From assembly GCA_002529455.1 (NCBI GenBank), contig NYMS01000029.1:124001-188000 (forward strand): DNA of 64,000 nucleotides, given 5' to 3'. Below the pieces are notes generated by a model, which saw only the letters and a list, made by a program, of their open reading frames with translations, searched no databases and was not told the DNA's origin. Source of the DNA: Glycomyces fuscus (lineage in GTDB: Bacteria > Actinomycetota > Actinomycetes > Streptosporangiales > Streptosporangiaceae). Both the position numbers and the translations under genes were made by a program. Shown piece after piece: positions 36,482 through 45,888 of this stretch. Position 1 is the stretch's first letter, and every line of letters starts with the position of its first letter.

Positions 36482-36499
36482 TGTGAGTACACACTCACA
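36482..36499. promoter_or_regulatory. TetR operator TGTGAGT-ACAC-ACTCACA
   Basis: Perfect 18-base palindrome with 7-base arms, beginning 3 bases upstream of the TetR start codon. Such a position would block the promoter or ribosome site of the TetR gene (autorepression). Confidence 0.75.
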
Positions 36500-36596
36500 A
36501 GCGGAGGATGTCAAGTGGCCGACGAGGGAAGGCGGGGGAGGGCCTCCGGTACAGCGCCCCGCCGGAGGAATCGGCGGCTCGTCCGGACCGCGTCCG

Positions 36597-36806
36597 CGCA
36601 GGTGGGCCGCGTCGTCGGTCCTCGGTCTCACCCGCTTCGCGTTCGGCGGGATCGCCGCGCCGCTGGTCGGGCTGGGGGGAGCGCACACCGTGCTGCCGCT
36701 GGGCGTCGTCACGGTCGTCTCGGTCGCGCTCGCGGTGCCCGCGCACGCCGTCCTGGTCGGGCGCGGACGCCGACAGCACCCGGTCGGACCCATGGCGCGC
36801 GCGTGA
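36597..36806 (+). pseudogene. 3' fragment of a Bcr/CflA-type MFS transporter
   Basis: About 65 residues (AASSVLGLTRFAFGGIAAPL, VLPLGVVTVVSVALAVPAHAV, then a basic tail). They match the last two transmembrane helices of Bcr/CflA drug exporters. The preceding ten helices are absent; sequence immediately upstream is the TetR operator region. A decayed remnant read away from the TetR gene. Confidence 0.6.
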
Positions 36807-37546
36807 CCGGTGCCCCGGCGAGCGGTGAGCACGCGAGGCGGGCCGAGCGCACGTGCGCCGCGCGGACGCGGAGGGGGTGCGCGCCGGGCCGGTCCGGTGC
36901 GCACCGCACAACGGGTCCCGTCGGCGGGACGGCCTGGTCATGCCGCAGCCGTTCAAGGATTCGACCCGGGATTGTGCGGCGTGTCCGGGGGGACGCGAAC
37001 CCGCGCCCATCGGCCGGAAGGGCCTCGTGCCGTTTCGTGTCGCACCGCCCGACCGTCAATGCGGTTCGGTGCCACGCGGCGCCGTCCCGTTTCGTGCCGG
37101 CACGCGGAGGCGGAGCACAAACGGAACGCGCATCGGCGGCCGGTGGCATCCGACGGCGCCTCACGATGCTTTCCGGCGCGGGCGGAACCGCGTTCCTCTG
37201 CCGCTCCGACGTGCGCGGACGTCCGAAAACGACGACCTCGAACCGGTGGTGTTGATTTCCTTCGGTAAACGCTGGGAGAAGACGGGCAAGCTTCGCGACC
37301 ATTCCGAAAACAGGTCCTGAACCCCGGCCGGATCGGAGCGGTCACCGGGGCGGCACCGGCCCCCGACAACATACGGAGATGGAATTCGCTGAGAAGACCT
37401 CGGTGTGTCGCACCAGTCGTCACCGGTCGGTGGCCGAGAGTTAGTCGGCAACTGGGTCCTCGTTCAGTCATGTCGAGAAAGGTTGCTTTCCGCCGGTCCC
37501 CCCGGCCGGTTCTGCTCCCCCTCCCCCGCATACCGGAGGCAACCGC
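36807..37546. other. 740-bp non-coding stretch
   Basis: No supported gene. The last 200 bases are less GC-rich and should carry the phosphoesterase promoter; GGAGGCAACCGC before 37547 is its ribosome site. Confidence 0.5.
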
Positions 37547-39454
37547 ATGCCAACGACACATCCACGACATGCGCAGGCGCGGCGTGCCCTGCGGGCACAC
37601 CGCAACGTTCGCACCGCGCTGGCGGCCTCGGTGGCCGCCGCCCTCGCCGGTTCCCTGACCGTGGCCCTCACCCCGGCCGCGGCGGCGCCGTCGGAGATCC
37701 CGGAACGCACCGCCTACCGCGGCGAGGTCGAGGTCGTCCGCACGCCGACCGGCTCCGCCGACGACTCGGTGCTGACCGGCCAGGTGTTCGTCGACGCCGA
37801 CCGCGACAGCGTCAGCGACGGCGACGAGGAGGGCCTGGCCGGCGTCATGGTCACCAACGGCCGTGACGTGGTCAGGACCGACGGTGAGGGCCGTTACCGG
37901 CTGCCCGCGTTCGACAACATGACGGTGTCGATCACGCAGCCCTCGGGCTACCAGGTGCCGCTGGACGAGTACAACATCCCGCAGTTCCACTACAACCACC
38001 TGCCCGAGGGGTCCCCGGAGCTGCGCTACGGCGGCATCGCTCCGACCGGCCCGCTGCCGTCCGCGGTCAACTTCCCGGTCGTGGAGAGCGCGGAGACCGC
38101 CGCCGCCGAGCAAAGCTGCGTCATCGCCGGAGACCTGCAGACCTACACCAAGCAGGAGGTCGAGTACGCGCGCGCCGGTGCCATCAGGGACCTGTCCGAC
38201 CGCGACGACTACGCCGGCTGCGGCACGCTGTTCGTCGGCGACGTCGTCGGTGACGACCTCTCGCTCTACCCCGACATCAAGGACCTGGTCAGCGAGACCA
38301 ACGGTCCGGCCCGCTTCCTGCCGGGCAACCACGACCTCGACTTCGACGCCCCGAGCGCCGAGCACTCCTTCGACACCTTCCGCGCGCAGCTGGCGCCGGA
38401 GTACTACTCCTTCGACGTCGGCGACGTGCACGTCATCGCGCTGAACACCGTCGACTACCCGTGCACCGCGGCCGAGGACAGCCCCGAGGGCATCGAGGAG
38501 CGCTGCGCCGACCCGGAGGGCAGGCCGGCCTACAACGGCCGCATCGACGACGACCAGCTCACGTGGCTCCAGCAGGACCTGGACAACGTCGACCGTGACA
38601 AGCTCATCGTCGTCGCCAGCCACATCAGCCTGCTCAACTACGCTGACGAGGGTTCCCCGGTGCACCAGGTGGACCAGGTCAACCGCGTGCACGAGCTGCT
38701 TCAGGGCCGCAGGGCCGTGGCGCTGTCCGGCCACAGCCACACCATCGAGAACCTCAAGACCGGCGACGACGTCGAGGGCTGGCGCGACATCTTCGGTGTC
38801 GAGGGACTGCCGTTCCCGCACATCACCGCGGGCGCGATCTCCGGTGACTGGTACTCCGGCGCGGTCGGCGAGGAGGGCTACCCGGCGGCGATCGGCCGCG
38901 ACGGCGGCCGTCCCGGCCTGGTGACGCTGGACATCGAGGGCAACGAGTTCCGGGAGCGCTACACCGTCACCGGCGAGTCCGACGACGTGCAGACGCAGCT
39001 GGGCATCAACAGCCCGACCTACCGCGAGTGGTTCGAGGAGCGCCGGGCGTGGAACGCCGACCCCGCCGGTGAGGCCCCCGAGCTGGACGAGCCCCTGGTG
39101 GTCGACCGCGCCGACCTGGCCTACGGCAGCTGGCTGACGACCAACGTCTTCTTCGGCTCCACCGGCTCGACGGTCGAGGTCAGCATCGACGGCGGGCCGG
39201 CCCGGGAGGCCGTGCGCACCCAGCAGATGCGGGGCGAGGCCGTCAACGTCGGCGTCGAGTACTCCGACCCGTACGCGGTCTCGCAGCAGCTGGTCCACGG
39301 CGGCAGCCTCGCCGACCGGACGATGCACCTGTGGCGGTTCGACCTGCCCAGGAACCTGCGCACCGGAGAGCACACCGCAGAGGTGACCGTGACCGACCCC
39401 TACGGCCGCGAGTTCACCGACGCCCTCGAGTTCGAGGTCGTGGGGCGGCGGTAG
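37547..39454 (+). CDS. secreted calcineurin-like phosphoesterase, three-domain
   Basis: 635 residues. Signal peptide to about residue 47 (AAAAPSEIP). N-terminal beta-sandwich (GQVFVDADRDSVSDGDEEGL, as in Metallophos_N). The metallophosphatase core has VIAGDLQTYT, FVGDVVGDD, LPGNHDLDFD (GNH motif), VVASHISLL (His) and LSGHSHTIEN (GHxH). A C-terminal domain begins near residue 430. Binuclear-metal enzyme acting outside the cell on phosphoesters; substrate unknown. Single gene followed by a strong terminator. Confidence 0.88.
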   Translation: MPTTHPRHAQARRALRAHRNVRTALAASVAAALAGSLTVALTPAAAAPSEIPERTAYRGEVEVVRTPTGSADDSVLTGQVFVDADRDSVSDGDEEGLAGVMVTNGRDVVRTDGEGRYRLPAFDNMTVSITQPSGYQVPLDEYNIPQFHYNHLPEGSPELRYGGIAPTGPLPSAVNFPVVESAETAAAEQSCVIAGDLQTYTKQEVEYARAGAIRDLSDRDDYAGCGTLFVGDVVGDDLSLYPDIKDLVSETNGPARFLPGNHDLDFDAPSAEHSFDTFRAQLAPEYYSFDVGDVHVIALNTVDYPCTAAEDSPEGIEERCADPEGRPAYNGRIDDDQLTWLQQDLDNVDRDKLIVVASHISLLNYADEGSPVHQVDQVNRVHELLQGRRAVALSGHSHTIENLKTGDDVEGWRDIFGVEGLPFPHITAGAISGDWYSGAVGEEGYPAAIGRDGGRPGLVTLDIEGNEFRERYTVTGESDDVQTQLGINSPTYREWFEERRAWNADPAGEAPELDEPLVVDRADLAYGSWLTTNVFFGSTGSTVEVSIDGGPAREAVRTQQMRGEAVNVGVEYSDPYAVSQQLVHGGSLADRTMHLWRFDLPRNLRTGEHTAEVTVTDPYGREFTDALEFEVVGRR

Positions 39455-39473
39455 GCGCGGGCCTCCGTCCGGA

Positions 39474-39501
39474 GGGCCGCCACCCGCGTGGGTGGCGGCC
39501 C
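39474..39501 (+). terminator. intrinsic-type terminator after phosphoesterase
   Basis: GGGCCGCCACCC, loop GCGT, GGGTGGCGGCCC: perfect 12-bp stem 20 bases after the stop. Confidence 0.8.
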
Positions 39502-39634
39502 TGCCTCCTGGGCACCCGGCCGGGCGGAACGGCGTCGCGGGCGCCGGGGCCGGGACCGGAGCACGACCGTTTTGTCGGAACCGCCGGATACAACGGGGGA
39601 GTCCGCCCTCCACACCTGCCGAGAGGTGCCCCTG

Positions 39635-40660
39635 ATGCGCCGTCCCGCCCTGCCCCTACCGCTGCTGGCCGACGACGCGGCGTCTGTGTCCGGCATGCTG
39701 CTCGTCCGCGCCGACCACGACGACGAGGCCTGGGACGACGTGTGCTCCCGCCTGGGTGAACTGCCCGGCCTGGTCGTATCCGGCCCCGGCCATCAGGCCC
39801 CCGCGGCGCTGGAGGAGCCCGTCCCCCGGCGCCTGATCCTGGTGGACGACCCCGCCTGGCGGGGCGCCACCCCCGAGGAGGTGAGCGAGGCCCTGACCCG
39901 GGACGGGGTATGGGTCCCCGGTCTGGTCCTGCTCGTCGACGACAGGACCGCGGCCAACACCCGTCTGCGTCCGCTGCTGGCGTTTCGCGGCACCGGCGGG
40001 GACACCTTCCGCATCACGCCCCGCCAGGCGGCCCTGACCCACCTGGTGCTGCACCGTCCGTACCTGGACCTGACCCTGCAGTGTTTCGAGGAGTGGGCTC
40101 CCGCCGAACCCGGGTGGGAACCCGACGAGGACGTGGAGGAGTGGGAGTCCGAACTCCCCGAACCCGTGGGCGCCCACCTGGAGTCGCTGGACCCCCCGCC
40201 CCGCTACGAGCCCCCGGTCCGGGCCCTGCCCCTGCTCACACAGGAGAACGCCGGGCTTCTGGTGCGCACCGACTTCAGCGACGACGCGGCCTGGGCGTCA
40301 CTCCTGGGCGCCCTGCACCGACCGGGGCCGGGTTACGGGGACCCGATCGACGACTTCGGCGACTACATCGAGACCGTGGACGACCCCGTCTTCGGGGGCG
40401 CCACCCCGGAACAGCTGATGGCGTCGGTGCGCGTCAGCCCGGAGGACCCCGACCAGATGATCGCGGACGTCGTGCTGGTCGCGGACCGGGCCTCCATGCG
40501 CGATCCGGAGCACCGCCTCCTGGCCGTGCCCCTGGAGGACCGCGTCGGATGGGCCTTCCGGATCACCCCCGAGATGGCCGGGACGATGGTGGTCAACCTG
40601 GCCGTAGGCAACCAGGGCCTCGAGGACTACACGGACGTCGAGCCGGAGGCTCGTCTCTAG
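39635..40660 (+). CDS. tandem DUF6924 protein (internally duplicated)
   Basis: 341 residues, cytosolic. Two halves repeat the same order. First half: MLLVRADHDDEAWDDVCSRL, LVDDPAWRGATPEEV, LVLLVDDRTA, FRITPRQAALTHLVL. Second half: LLVRTDFSDDAAWASLLGAL, VDDPVFGGATPEQLM, DVVLVADRAS, FRITPEMAGTMVVNL. Most DUF6924 proteins have a single unit. Function unknown; no catalytic motif is evident. The ATG at 39635 follows GAGAGGTG. Confidence 0.75.
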   Translation: MRRPALPLPLLADDAASVSGMLLVRADHDDEAWDDVCSRLGELPGLVVSGPGHQAPAALEEPVPRRLILVDDPAWRGATPEEVSEALTRDGVWVPGLVLLVDDRTAANTRLRPLLAFRGTGGDTFRITPRQAALTHLVLHRPYLDLTLQCFEEWAPAEPGWEPDEDVEEWESELPEPVGAHLESLDPPPRYEPPVRALPLLTQENAGLLVRTDFSDDAAWASLLGALHRPGPGYGDPIDDFGDYIETVDDPVFGGATPEQLMASVRVSPEDPDQMIADVVLVADRASMRDPEHRLLAVPLEDRVGWAFRITPEMAGTMVVNLAVGNQGLEDYTDVEPEARL

Positions 40661-40739
40661 GGACGGCCGCGGCGGCGCCGCTCGACGCGGCCCCGCCACC
40701 GGGGCCGCTCCGCGCCCGGTCGGCGCGGGCGCCGGGGGG

Positions 40740-41459
40740 TCACGACACCGCGACGTAGACGGTGTTGGACGCGTCGTTCTCCTGCAGGGGGTTGGGGAAG
40801 TCGACGACCTCCGCGCGCGCCGTGGTGAAGACCTCCGCCAGGAGGGCGGTGAACTCCTCGTCCGGTGCGTCGTTGGACCACAGGGCGAAGACGCCTCCCG
40901 GCAGGAGGAGGCGCTCGGAGAGGCGGCCCAGGCCCTCGGCCGTGTACAGGCCGGCGTGGCTGGGGTGGAGCAGGTGGCGCGGTGAGTGGTCGATGTCGAC
41001 GATCACGGCGTGGAACGGCTCCGCGCCCAGCGCGGGGGCGGGCCCCGATCCGGCGCCGACCGCGGCGAAGAAGTCCCCGTGCTCCAGACGGCACCGGGGG
41101 TCGCGGACCAGCGCCGCACCGGAGGGGATCAGCCCCTGGCGGTGCCAGTCGATGACCTCGGCGAGCGCGTCCACCACGACGAGGGAGCCGACGTGCGCGC
41201 TCTCGAGCACGGTGTGCGCCGTGTACCCCAGTCCCAGGCCTCCCACGGCGACGCGCAGGCCCTCCGTCCCGTCCAGTTCGGCCAGGGCCAGCCGGGCCAG
41301 CTCGATCTCGGCCGCGGTGAACAGGCTCGACATGAGGAAGTCGTCGTCGAGCTTGATCTCGTAGACCTCCTTGCGGAAGAGGGGGTCGTGCCGGCGGCGG
41401 AGGCTGAGTTCCCCCATCGGGGTCGCCCGCCAGTCCAGTTCCTGAAAACGGGCACTCAT
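40740..41459 (-). CDS. spermidine-synthase-like methyltransferase-fold protein
   Basis: 239 residues. Rossmann core: RVAVGGLGLGYTAHTVLESA (GxGxG), LVVVDALAEVIDWHRQ (acidic end of strand 2), RCRLEHGDFFA, and FHAVIVDIDHSPRHLL. This is the spermidine-synthase fold, but the substrate-side residues of true spermidine synthases are not all evident, so the reaction is uncertain. A 20-base palindrome (41627-41646) lies about 170 bases upstream. Confidence 0.75.
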   Translation of the reverse strand: MSARFQELDWRATPMGELSLRRRHDPLFRKEVYEIKLDDDFLMSSLFTAAEIELARLALAELDGTEGLRVAVGGLGLGYTAHTVLESAHVGSLVVVDALAEVIDWHRQGLIPSGAALVRDPRCRLEHGDFFAAVGAGSGPAPALGAEPFHAVIVDIDHSPRHLLHPSHAGLYTAEGLGRLSERLLLPGGVFALWSNDAPDEEFTALLAEVFTTARAEVVDFPNPLQENDASNTVYVAVS

Positions 41460-41626
41460 CGGTTTCTCCTGATCATTGTGCGGATGGATCCGGCCGCCGG
41501 GGCTCGTGGCGCCGACTCCTTCGCGGAGGCAGGCGTGCCGGGACCTGAGGCGGCCGGTACGGGCCCCGCGGGCGACACGCCCGCGGTGTCCCCGGCGAGT
41601 CGGGACACGTCTCTTCGACCGTATAC

Positions 41627-41646
41627 CTACTCTGACGTGAGAGTAG
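41627..41646. promoter_or_regulatory. palindrome CTACTCT-GACGTG-AGAGTAG
   Basis: Perfect 7-base arms between two divergent genes (spermidine-synthase-like and small hypothetical). Its core ACGTGAGAGT recurs at 43933-43942 upstream of the SulP gene. Read leftward it resembles MerR-type sites of the CTCACGT kind, followed by TATACG as a possible -10. Confidence 0.55.
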
Positions 41647-41755
41647 AAAAATGGTGGCTCGCTGTGTTTCCGGCCCCCACCCACCGCGCCCGCGCGAAGG
41701 GCGGTGGTCGGCCGCCGTAGCAGGAGCCCCGCCGAAACGACGGGACGCGATCACG

Positions 41756-42010
41756 GTGAGTCACCACCACGGTACCGACCTCGCCCTGCTGCAGAAGACG
41801 TTCGTGACGGTCGGCGAGGAGCTGGCCGACCGCTACGTCGCTCTGCACGACGGGGCCTCCGACGAGGGCGAGAGGCAGTGCTGGCTGAGCCGTGTCATCG
41901 ATGTGCGCGCCCGGAGGAGGGTGGTGGAGCCGACTGACCGCGAGGCCCTCGCGCGCTGCGTCCGGGAGTGGACCGGCGCACTGAGCGACCTCGACCTCAT
42001 GGGGCGGTGA
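41756..42010 (+). CDS. small hypothetical protein
   Basis: 84 residues from GTG 41756 (SHHHGTDLALLQKTFVTVGE to LSDLDLMGR), mostly helical and soluble, no known domain. Upstream in-frame sequence to 41651 is Pro/Arg-rich and unlikely to be translated. Divergent from the spermidine-synthase-like gene. Confidence 0.55.
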   Translation: MSHHHGTDLALLQKTFVTVGEELADRYVALHDGASDEGERQCWLSRVIDVRARRRVVEPTDREALARCVREWTGALSDLDLMGR

Positions 42011-42120
42011 CCGTCTCCCCGGGTCCTTCGTACCACGTGCCGGCGGGGCGCGGCGCCGCGCGGGGTCCCCGGCGGCGGGAGCCCGGTACCGGCGGGGTCC
42101 GTGGCCGGTGGGCGCACACG

Positions 42121-42162
42121 GAGGCGGGGGCCGCCGGGGATCGTCCCGGCGGCCCCCGCCTC
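42121..42162. terminator. bidirectional terminator
   Basis: 18-bp perfect stem (GAGGCGGGGGCCGCCGGG and its complement, 6-base loop) between two convergent genes: the small hypothetical and SulP. Confidence 0.8.
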
Positions 42163-42176
42163 GGGCGCGGTCGGAG

Positions 42177-43667
42177 TCAGTGCCCGCCGGCGAGAGTGCC
42201 CGACAGCTCCTTGTGCAGGTGCGCGCTGGGCTCGTTGAGGCCGGTGATCTCCACCTCCACGCCGTGGCGGCGGAAGTGCTCGGTGACCTGGTCCAGGGCG
42301 GCCACGGCCGAGGAGTCCCACACGTGCGCGTTGGACATGTCGACCACCACCTTGTCCAGGCCCTCCTCGGCGTAGTCGAACCGGTGGACCAGCTCGCCGG
42401 TGGAGGCGAAGAAGACCTCGCCGTTGACCGAGTACACGCGGGTGCCGCCCTCGGGGTCGAGCACGCTGGTGACGGCGGCCTGCATGGCGGCCTTGCGGGC
42501 GAAGAGCACCATCGACACGATGACGCCGACGATCACGCCCAGGGCCAGGTTGTGGGTGGCCACGACCACGGCGACGGTGACGGCCATGACCAGGGTCTCG
42601 GTCCAGGGCATCCGCCGCAGGGTGGCCGGGGCGATGCTGTGCCAGTCGAAGGTCACGATGGCCACGAAGAACATCACCGCGACCAGCGCCGCGATCGGGA
42701 TCATGCCGACGATGTCGCCCAGGGCCACGCACAGGATGAGCAGGAACGTGCCCGCGAGGAAGGTCGAGACGCGGGTGCGGGCGCCGGACTTGACGTTGAT
42801 CATGGTCTGGCCGATCATCGCGCACCCGGCCATGCCGCCGAAGAACCCGACCAGGACGTTGGCGAAGCCCTGCCCGCGGGCCTCACGGGCGTGGTCGGAG
42901 GTGGTCTCGGTCTGGTCGTCGACGACCTTGGCGGTCATCAGCGACTCCATCAGCCCCACCAGGGCCAGGGTGAGGGAGTAGGGGGCGATCAGGGCGAGGG
43001 TGTCCAGGGTGTAGGGCACGTCCGGGATCAGCGGCACGGGCACGGTGTCGGGCAGCTCGCCCATGTCCCCGACCTTCTGCGAGGGGATGCCCAGGGCCAG
43101 CGCGGCGACGGTGAGTACGACGATGGCCACCAGCGGAGCGGGGATCGCCTTGGTGAGCCGGGGCAGGCCGAAGACGATGACCAGTCCGACGGCGACCATG
43201 GCGTAGACAGGCAGTCCCACGCCCTCCAGGTACGGCAGCTGGGCCATGAAGATGAGGATGGCCAGGGCGTTGATGAAGCCGGTCATGACGCTGGGCGGCA
43301 CGAACCGCATCAGCTTGGCCACCCCGAGCAGGCCCAGGGCGACCTGGATGAGCCCCGCCAGGACGGTGGCGGCGATGAGGTGGTCGACGCCGTGCTCGAT
43401 CGACAGGGGGGCCGCGACCAGGGCCATCGCGCCGGTGGCGGCGGAGATCATCGCGGGGCGTCCGCCGAGGAAGGCGATGGACACGGCCATGATGAAGGAG
43501 GCGTACAGCCCCACCCGGGGATCGACCCCGGCGATGAGGGAGAAGGCGATGGCCTCGGGGATCAGGGCCAGGGCGACGACCAGCCCGGCCAGCACGTCGG
43601 CACGCAGCTGCGCGCCGGCGGGGATCTTGGACATCAGAGACCGGGGGGTCTTCACGGGCAGTTTCAT
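42177..43667 (-). CDS. SulP-family anion transporter with STAS domain
   Basis: 496 residues. About 10-12 transmembrane helices with the family signature region GVDPRVGLYASFIMAVSIAFL and GMAGCAMIGQTMINVKSGA. The C-terminal STAS domain (VVVDMSNAHVWDSSAVAALD) ends the protein. Imports sulfate, bicarbonate or another anion; substrate not predictable. MKLPVKT at 43667 is chosen; an in-frame ATG three codons upstream (43676) is equally possible. Confidence 0.9.
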   Translation of the reverse strand: MKLPVKTPRSLMSKIPAGAQLRADVLAGLVVALALIPEAIAFSLIAGVDPRVGLYASFIMAVSIAFLGGRPAMISAATGAMALVAAPLSIEHGVDHLIAATVLAGLIQVALGLLGVAKLMRFVPPSVMTGFINALAILIFMAQLPYLEGVGLPVYAMVAVGLVIVFGLPRLTKAIPAPLVAIVVLTVAALALGIPSQKVGDMGELPDTVPVPLIPDVPYTLDTLALIAPYSLTLALVGLMESLMTAKVVDDQTETTSDHAREARGQGFANVLVGFFGGMAGCAMIGQTMINVKSGARTRVSTFLAGTFLLILCVALGDIVGMIPIAALVAVMFFVAIVTFDWHSIAPATLRRMPWTETLVMAVTVAVVVATHNLALGVIVGVIVSMVLFARKAAMQAAVTSVLDPEGGTRVYSVNGEVFFASTGELVHRFDYAEEGLDKVVVDMSNAHVWDSSAVAALDQVTEHFRRHGVEVEITGLNEPSAHLHKELSGTLAGGH

Positions 43668-43676
43668 GGAACCCAT

Positions 43677-44341
43677 CTGGTTCGGGCAGCCCACAACGAG
43701 GACCGCGGTGTTCGGGTCGGATGTTCGGCGGTGGCGGTGGCGGTGGCGCGTGCGAACGCGCTCGTGACTCCACGAACCGTGGTGCGTTCGGACGCCTGGA
43801 TCCGGTACGGCACTCGTGGTGCTCCGGACGCGGCCCCGCCGCCGCGGGCCCGACCGTGTTCTGGGGCAGGTCGGGAAGCATGCGGTCGTCCCGCGTTCTC
43901 GCGCGGAGGCGACCTGGAACGAACTTACCCTTACGTGAGAGTTCGAGTCACGTAGAGCGACTGAGACAACAGTCACAACCCGGGTCTGCCGGTGGTTCAT
44001 CCAGATCACAGGCGTGAGATGGATGACAGGCGCGTTACCGCCGTGATAACCCAAAGTGATTTCCTGGGAGGAATCCCGGGATGTTCACATCCGTTGTTCA
44101 CGCGCGTGGCCGCGCCGTTCCTGTTCCGCTGTTCGCGCAGCCGTCCGGCGAACGGCCCCGGCCAGCGGACGCGCGGGAGGGCACCCGTGTCCCCCGCCCC
44201 GGGCGGCGGGGGAGGGGCCGGGGAGCGGATCCGGCGGCGGACCGCCCGCAGCGCCGGCACGGCACCCGCACCGCTCGGACGCGCGTCCCCCACGTGCGGC
44301 GGTCCACGGCCCCGCCCAGCGTCGGGCTGCTCCCGGACCGG
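43677..44341. other. SulP upstream region, no gene
   Basis: About 660 bases between the SulP start and the MBL-hydrolase stop. It is AT-richer at 43915-44100 and contains ACGTGAGAGT at 43933-43942, shared with the 41627-41646 palindrome. Frames reading through it are noise. Confidence 0.5.
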
Positions 44342-45109
44342 TCACCACACACGGGGGGCGCGGGCCCTGGCGCGCTCCACGGCCGCGCCCGGGGCGCCCC
44401 TCCACACCGGTCCGTGCCCCGGCAGCAGGGTGTCGGCGTCCAGTCCGCTCAGCGCGTCCCACGACTCGACCGCCCGCGCGCGGTCGTGGTGGAACATCGA
44501 CGCCAACGGCTGCGGTCCCTCGAACCCCGTGAGCGGGTGCCCCGTCACCAGCGCGTCCCCGGACACCAGCACCCCGTGGTCGGGCAGGTGGTAGCAGGTG
44601 TGCCCCGACGTGTGCCCCGGTGTGGCCACCGGCACGGGACGCCCCGGCAGGTCCAGGGCCCCCTCGGCGGGAAAGGGCGTCGCCGCGGCCAGGCGGTGGC
44701 GGCCCAGGGCGCCGGCCCGAACGACGTGCGCCGCCCACGGGAGCACACGCGGTCGCCACAGGTTGCCCAGGACGGCCTTCGGCGAGGCCTGCTGGAGGAA
44801 CTCGCGGTGGGCGTGCGGCACCTCCTCAGCGCTCGTGTGCACCGGCGTCCCGTACCGGGCGACGAACCGGGGCAGCGAACCGATGTGGTCCACGTGCGCG
44901 TGTGTGACCAGCACGGCCGCCACGTCCTCGGGCCGGTGCCCGATCGCCCGGATCGACTCCTCCACGGCGTCGGCGTGCGCCGGGTACCCGCCGTCGACCA
45001 GGGTGAGGTCGCGGCCCTCGGCGAGGAGGACCCAGTTGACCGCCCCGCCGTCCACCAGGTGGACGCGGTCGCAGACGCGGGTGAGGCGGAAGGGCACTGT
45101 GCGGCTCAT
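44342..45109 (-). CDS. MBL-fold metallo-hydrolase
   Basis: 255 residues. Metal-binding motif THAHVDH (HxHxDH, about residues 69-75), then the third His in TPGHTSGHTCYHL, the bridging Asp in VSGDALVTG, and the final His in LLPGHGPVW. Glyoxalase-II/lactonase-like subgroup of metallo-beta-lactamase-fold enzymes. Substrate unknown. Single gene. Confidence 0.85.
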   Translation of the reverse strand: MSRTVPFRLTRVCDRVHLVDGGAVNWVLLAEGRDLTLVDGGYPAHADAVEESIRAIGHRPEDVAAVLVTHAHVDHIGSLPRFVARYGTPVHTSAEEVPHAHREFLQQASPKAVLGNLWRPRVLPWAAHVVRAGALGRHRLAAATPFPAEGALDLPGRPVPVATPGHTSGHTCYHLPDHGVLVSGDALVTGHPLTGFEGPQPLASMFHHDRARAVESWDALSGLDADTLLPGHGPVWRGAPGAAVERARARAPRVW

Positions 45110-45338
45110 GAGGACTCTCCTCCCGGAGCGGGGCCGCACCGTCCGGGTGCGAGGGGCGGTCCGTTCCGGTTGAGCCCGGTCCGCGGACCGGGAACACCCT
45201 ACCGGCGGCGGTGGCGAGTGACGAGGTCAACGCCCCGAGGAGCCGGGCGGAGGCCCGCCGCGACCGCCGTCTCTGCAAGAGTTGGGGACGGGGGCACTGC
45301 ACCAGGGTGCCCCGCTACACCAACAGCGAGGAGGGGCG

Positions 45339-45662
45339 ATGATCCTCATCGTCGTCAAGTTCCGGGTCAGGCCCGAGGTCGGGGACGGCTTCCTGGACGC
45401 GGTCGCCGACTTCACCGCGGCCACCCGCGCCGAGCCGGGCAACCTGTGGTTCGAGTGGTCCCGCAGCGTCGAGCGCGAGAACGAGTTCGTGCTCGTCGAG
45501 GCCTTCAAGGACGGTGCCGCCGAGGCGCACGTCAGCAGTGACCACTTCCGCGACGGGCTGGCCGCCATGAAGCCGCTGCTCACCGAGACCCCGCTCATCG
45601 TCAGCCGGGTCGTCGAGGGCGAGGGCTGGGACCGGATGGGCGAGCTCACCGTCGACGCCTAG
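45339..45662 (+). CDS. antibiotic biosynthesis monooxygenase (ABM)-domain protein
   Basis: 107 residues forming a dimeric ferredoxin-like fold: ILIVVKFRVRPEVGDGFLDA, GNLWFEWSRSVERENEFVLVEAFKD, VSSDHFRDGLAAMKPLL. Same size and motifs as YgiN-type quinol monooxygenases. Strong Shine-Dalgarno (GAGGAGGGG) before ATG 45339. Likely oxidises or detoxifies quinols without a cofactor (family knowledge). Confidence 0.82.
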   Translation: MILIVVKFRVRPEVGDGFLDAVADFTAATRAEPGNLWFEWSRSVERENEFVLVEAFKDGAAEAHVSSDHFRDGLAAMKPLLTETPLIVSRVVEGEGWDRMGELTVDA

Positions 45663-45721
45663 GGAGTGCGAACGACCACGCACACGGCTTTGCCGACGGG
45701 CACGGCCGATCGCCGGGGCCC

Positions 45722-45762
45722 GGCGCGGACCCCCGGCGACCGGCGGCCGGGGGGTCCGCGCG
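45722..45762. terminator. hairpin after ABM gene
   Basis: GCGCGGACCCCC pairs with GGGGGTCCGCGC across a GC-rich loop, 60 bases after the stop. Confidence 0.6.
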
Positions 45763-45888
45763 CCGAAGAGCGGGCCCCCGACGGCGCCTCCGCCCTACCT
45801 GGGAGGTCATGGTCTCGGGCGACCCGTACGGGTTAGGTTGACGACCCTGCCGCGTGACTGGCACGCGGACCGTGCAGAGGGGGAAGCC

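Noticed and set aside
36953..39613. 886-codon minus-strand open frame
   Set aside because: Antisense of the phosphoesterase, whose metal motifs are clear; composition is typical of a third-position GC shadow.
42108..43955. 615-codon plus-strand frame rich in Gly, His and Asp
   Set aside because: Antisense of the SulP transporter; repetitive composition follows from reversed transmembrane codons.
44081..45541. 486-codon plus-strand frame
   Set aside because: Antisense of the MBL-fold hydrolase and then out of phase with the ABM gene.
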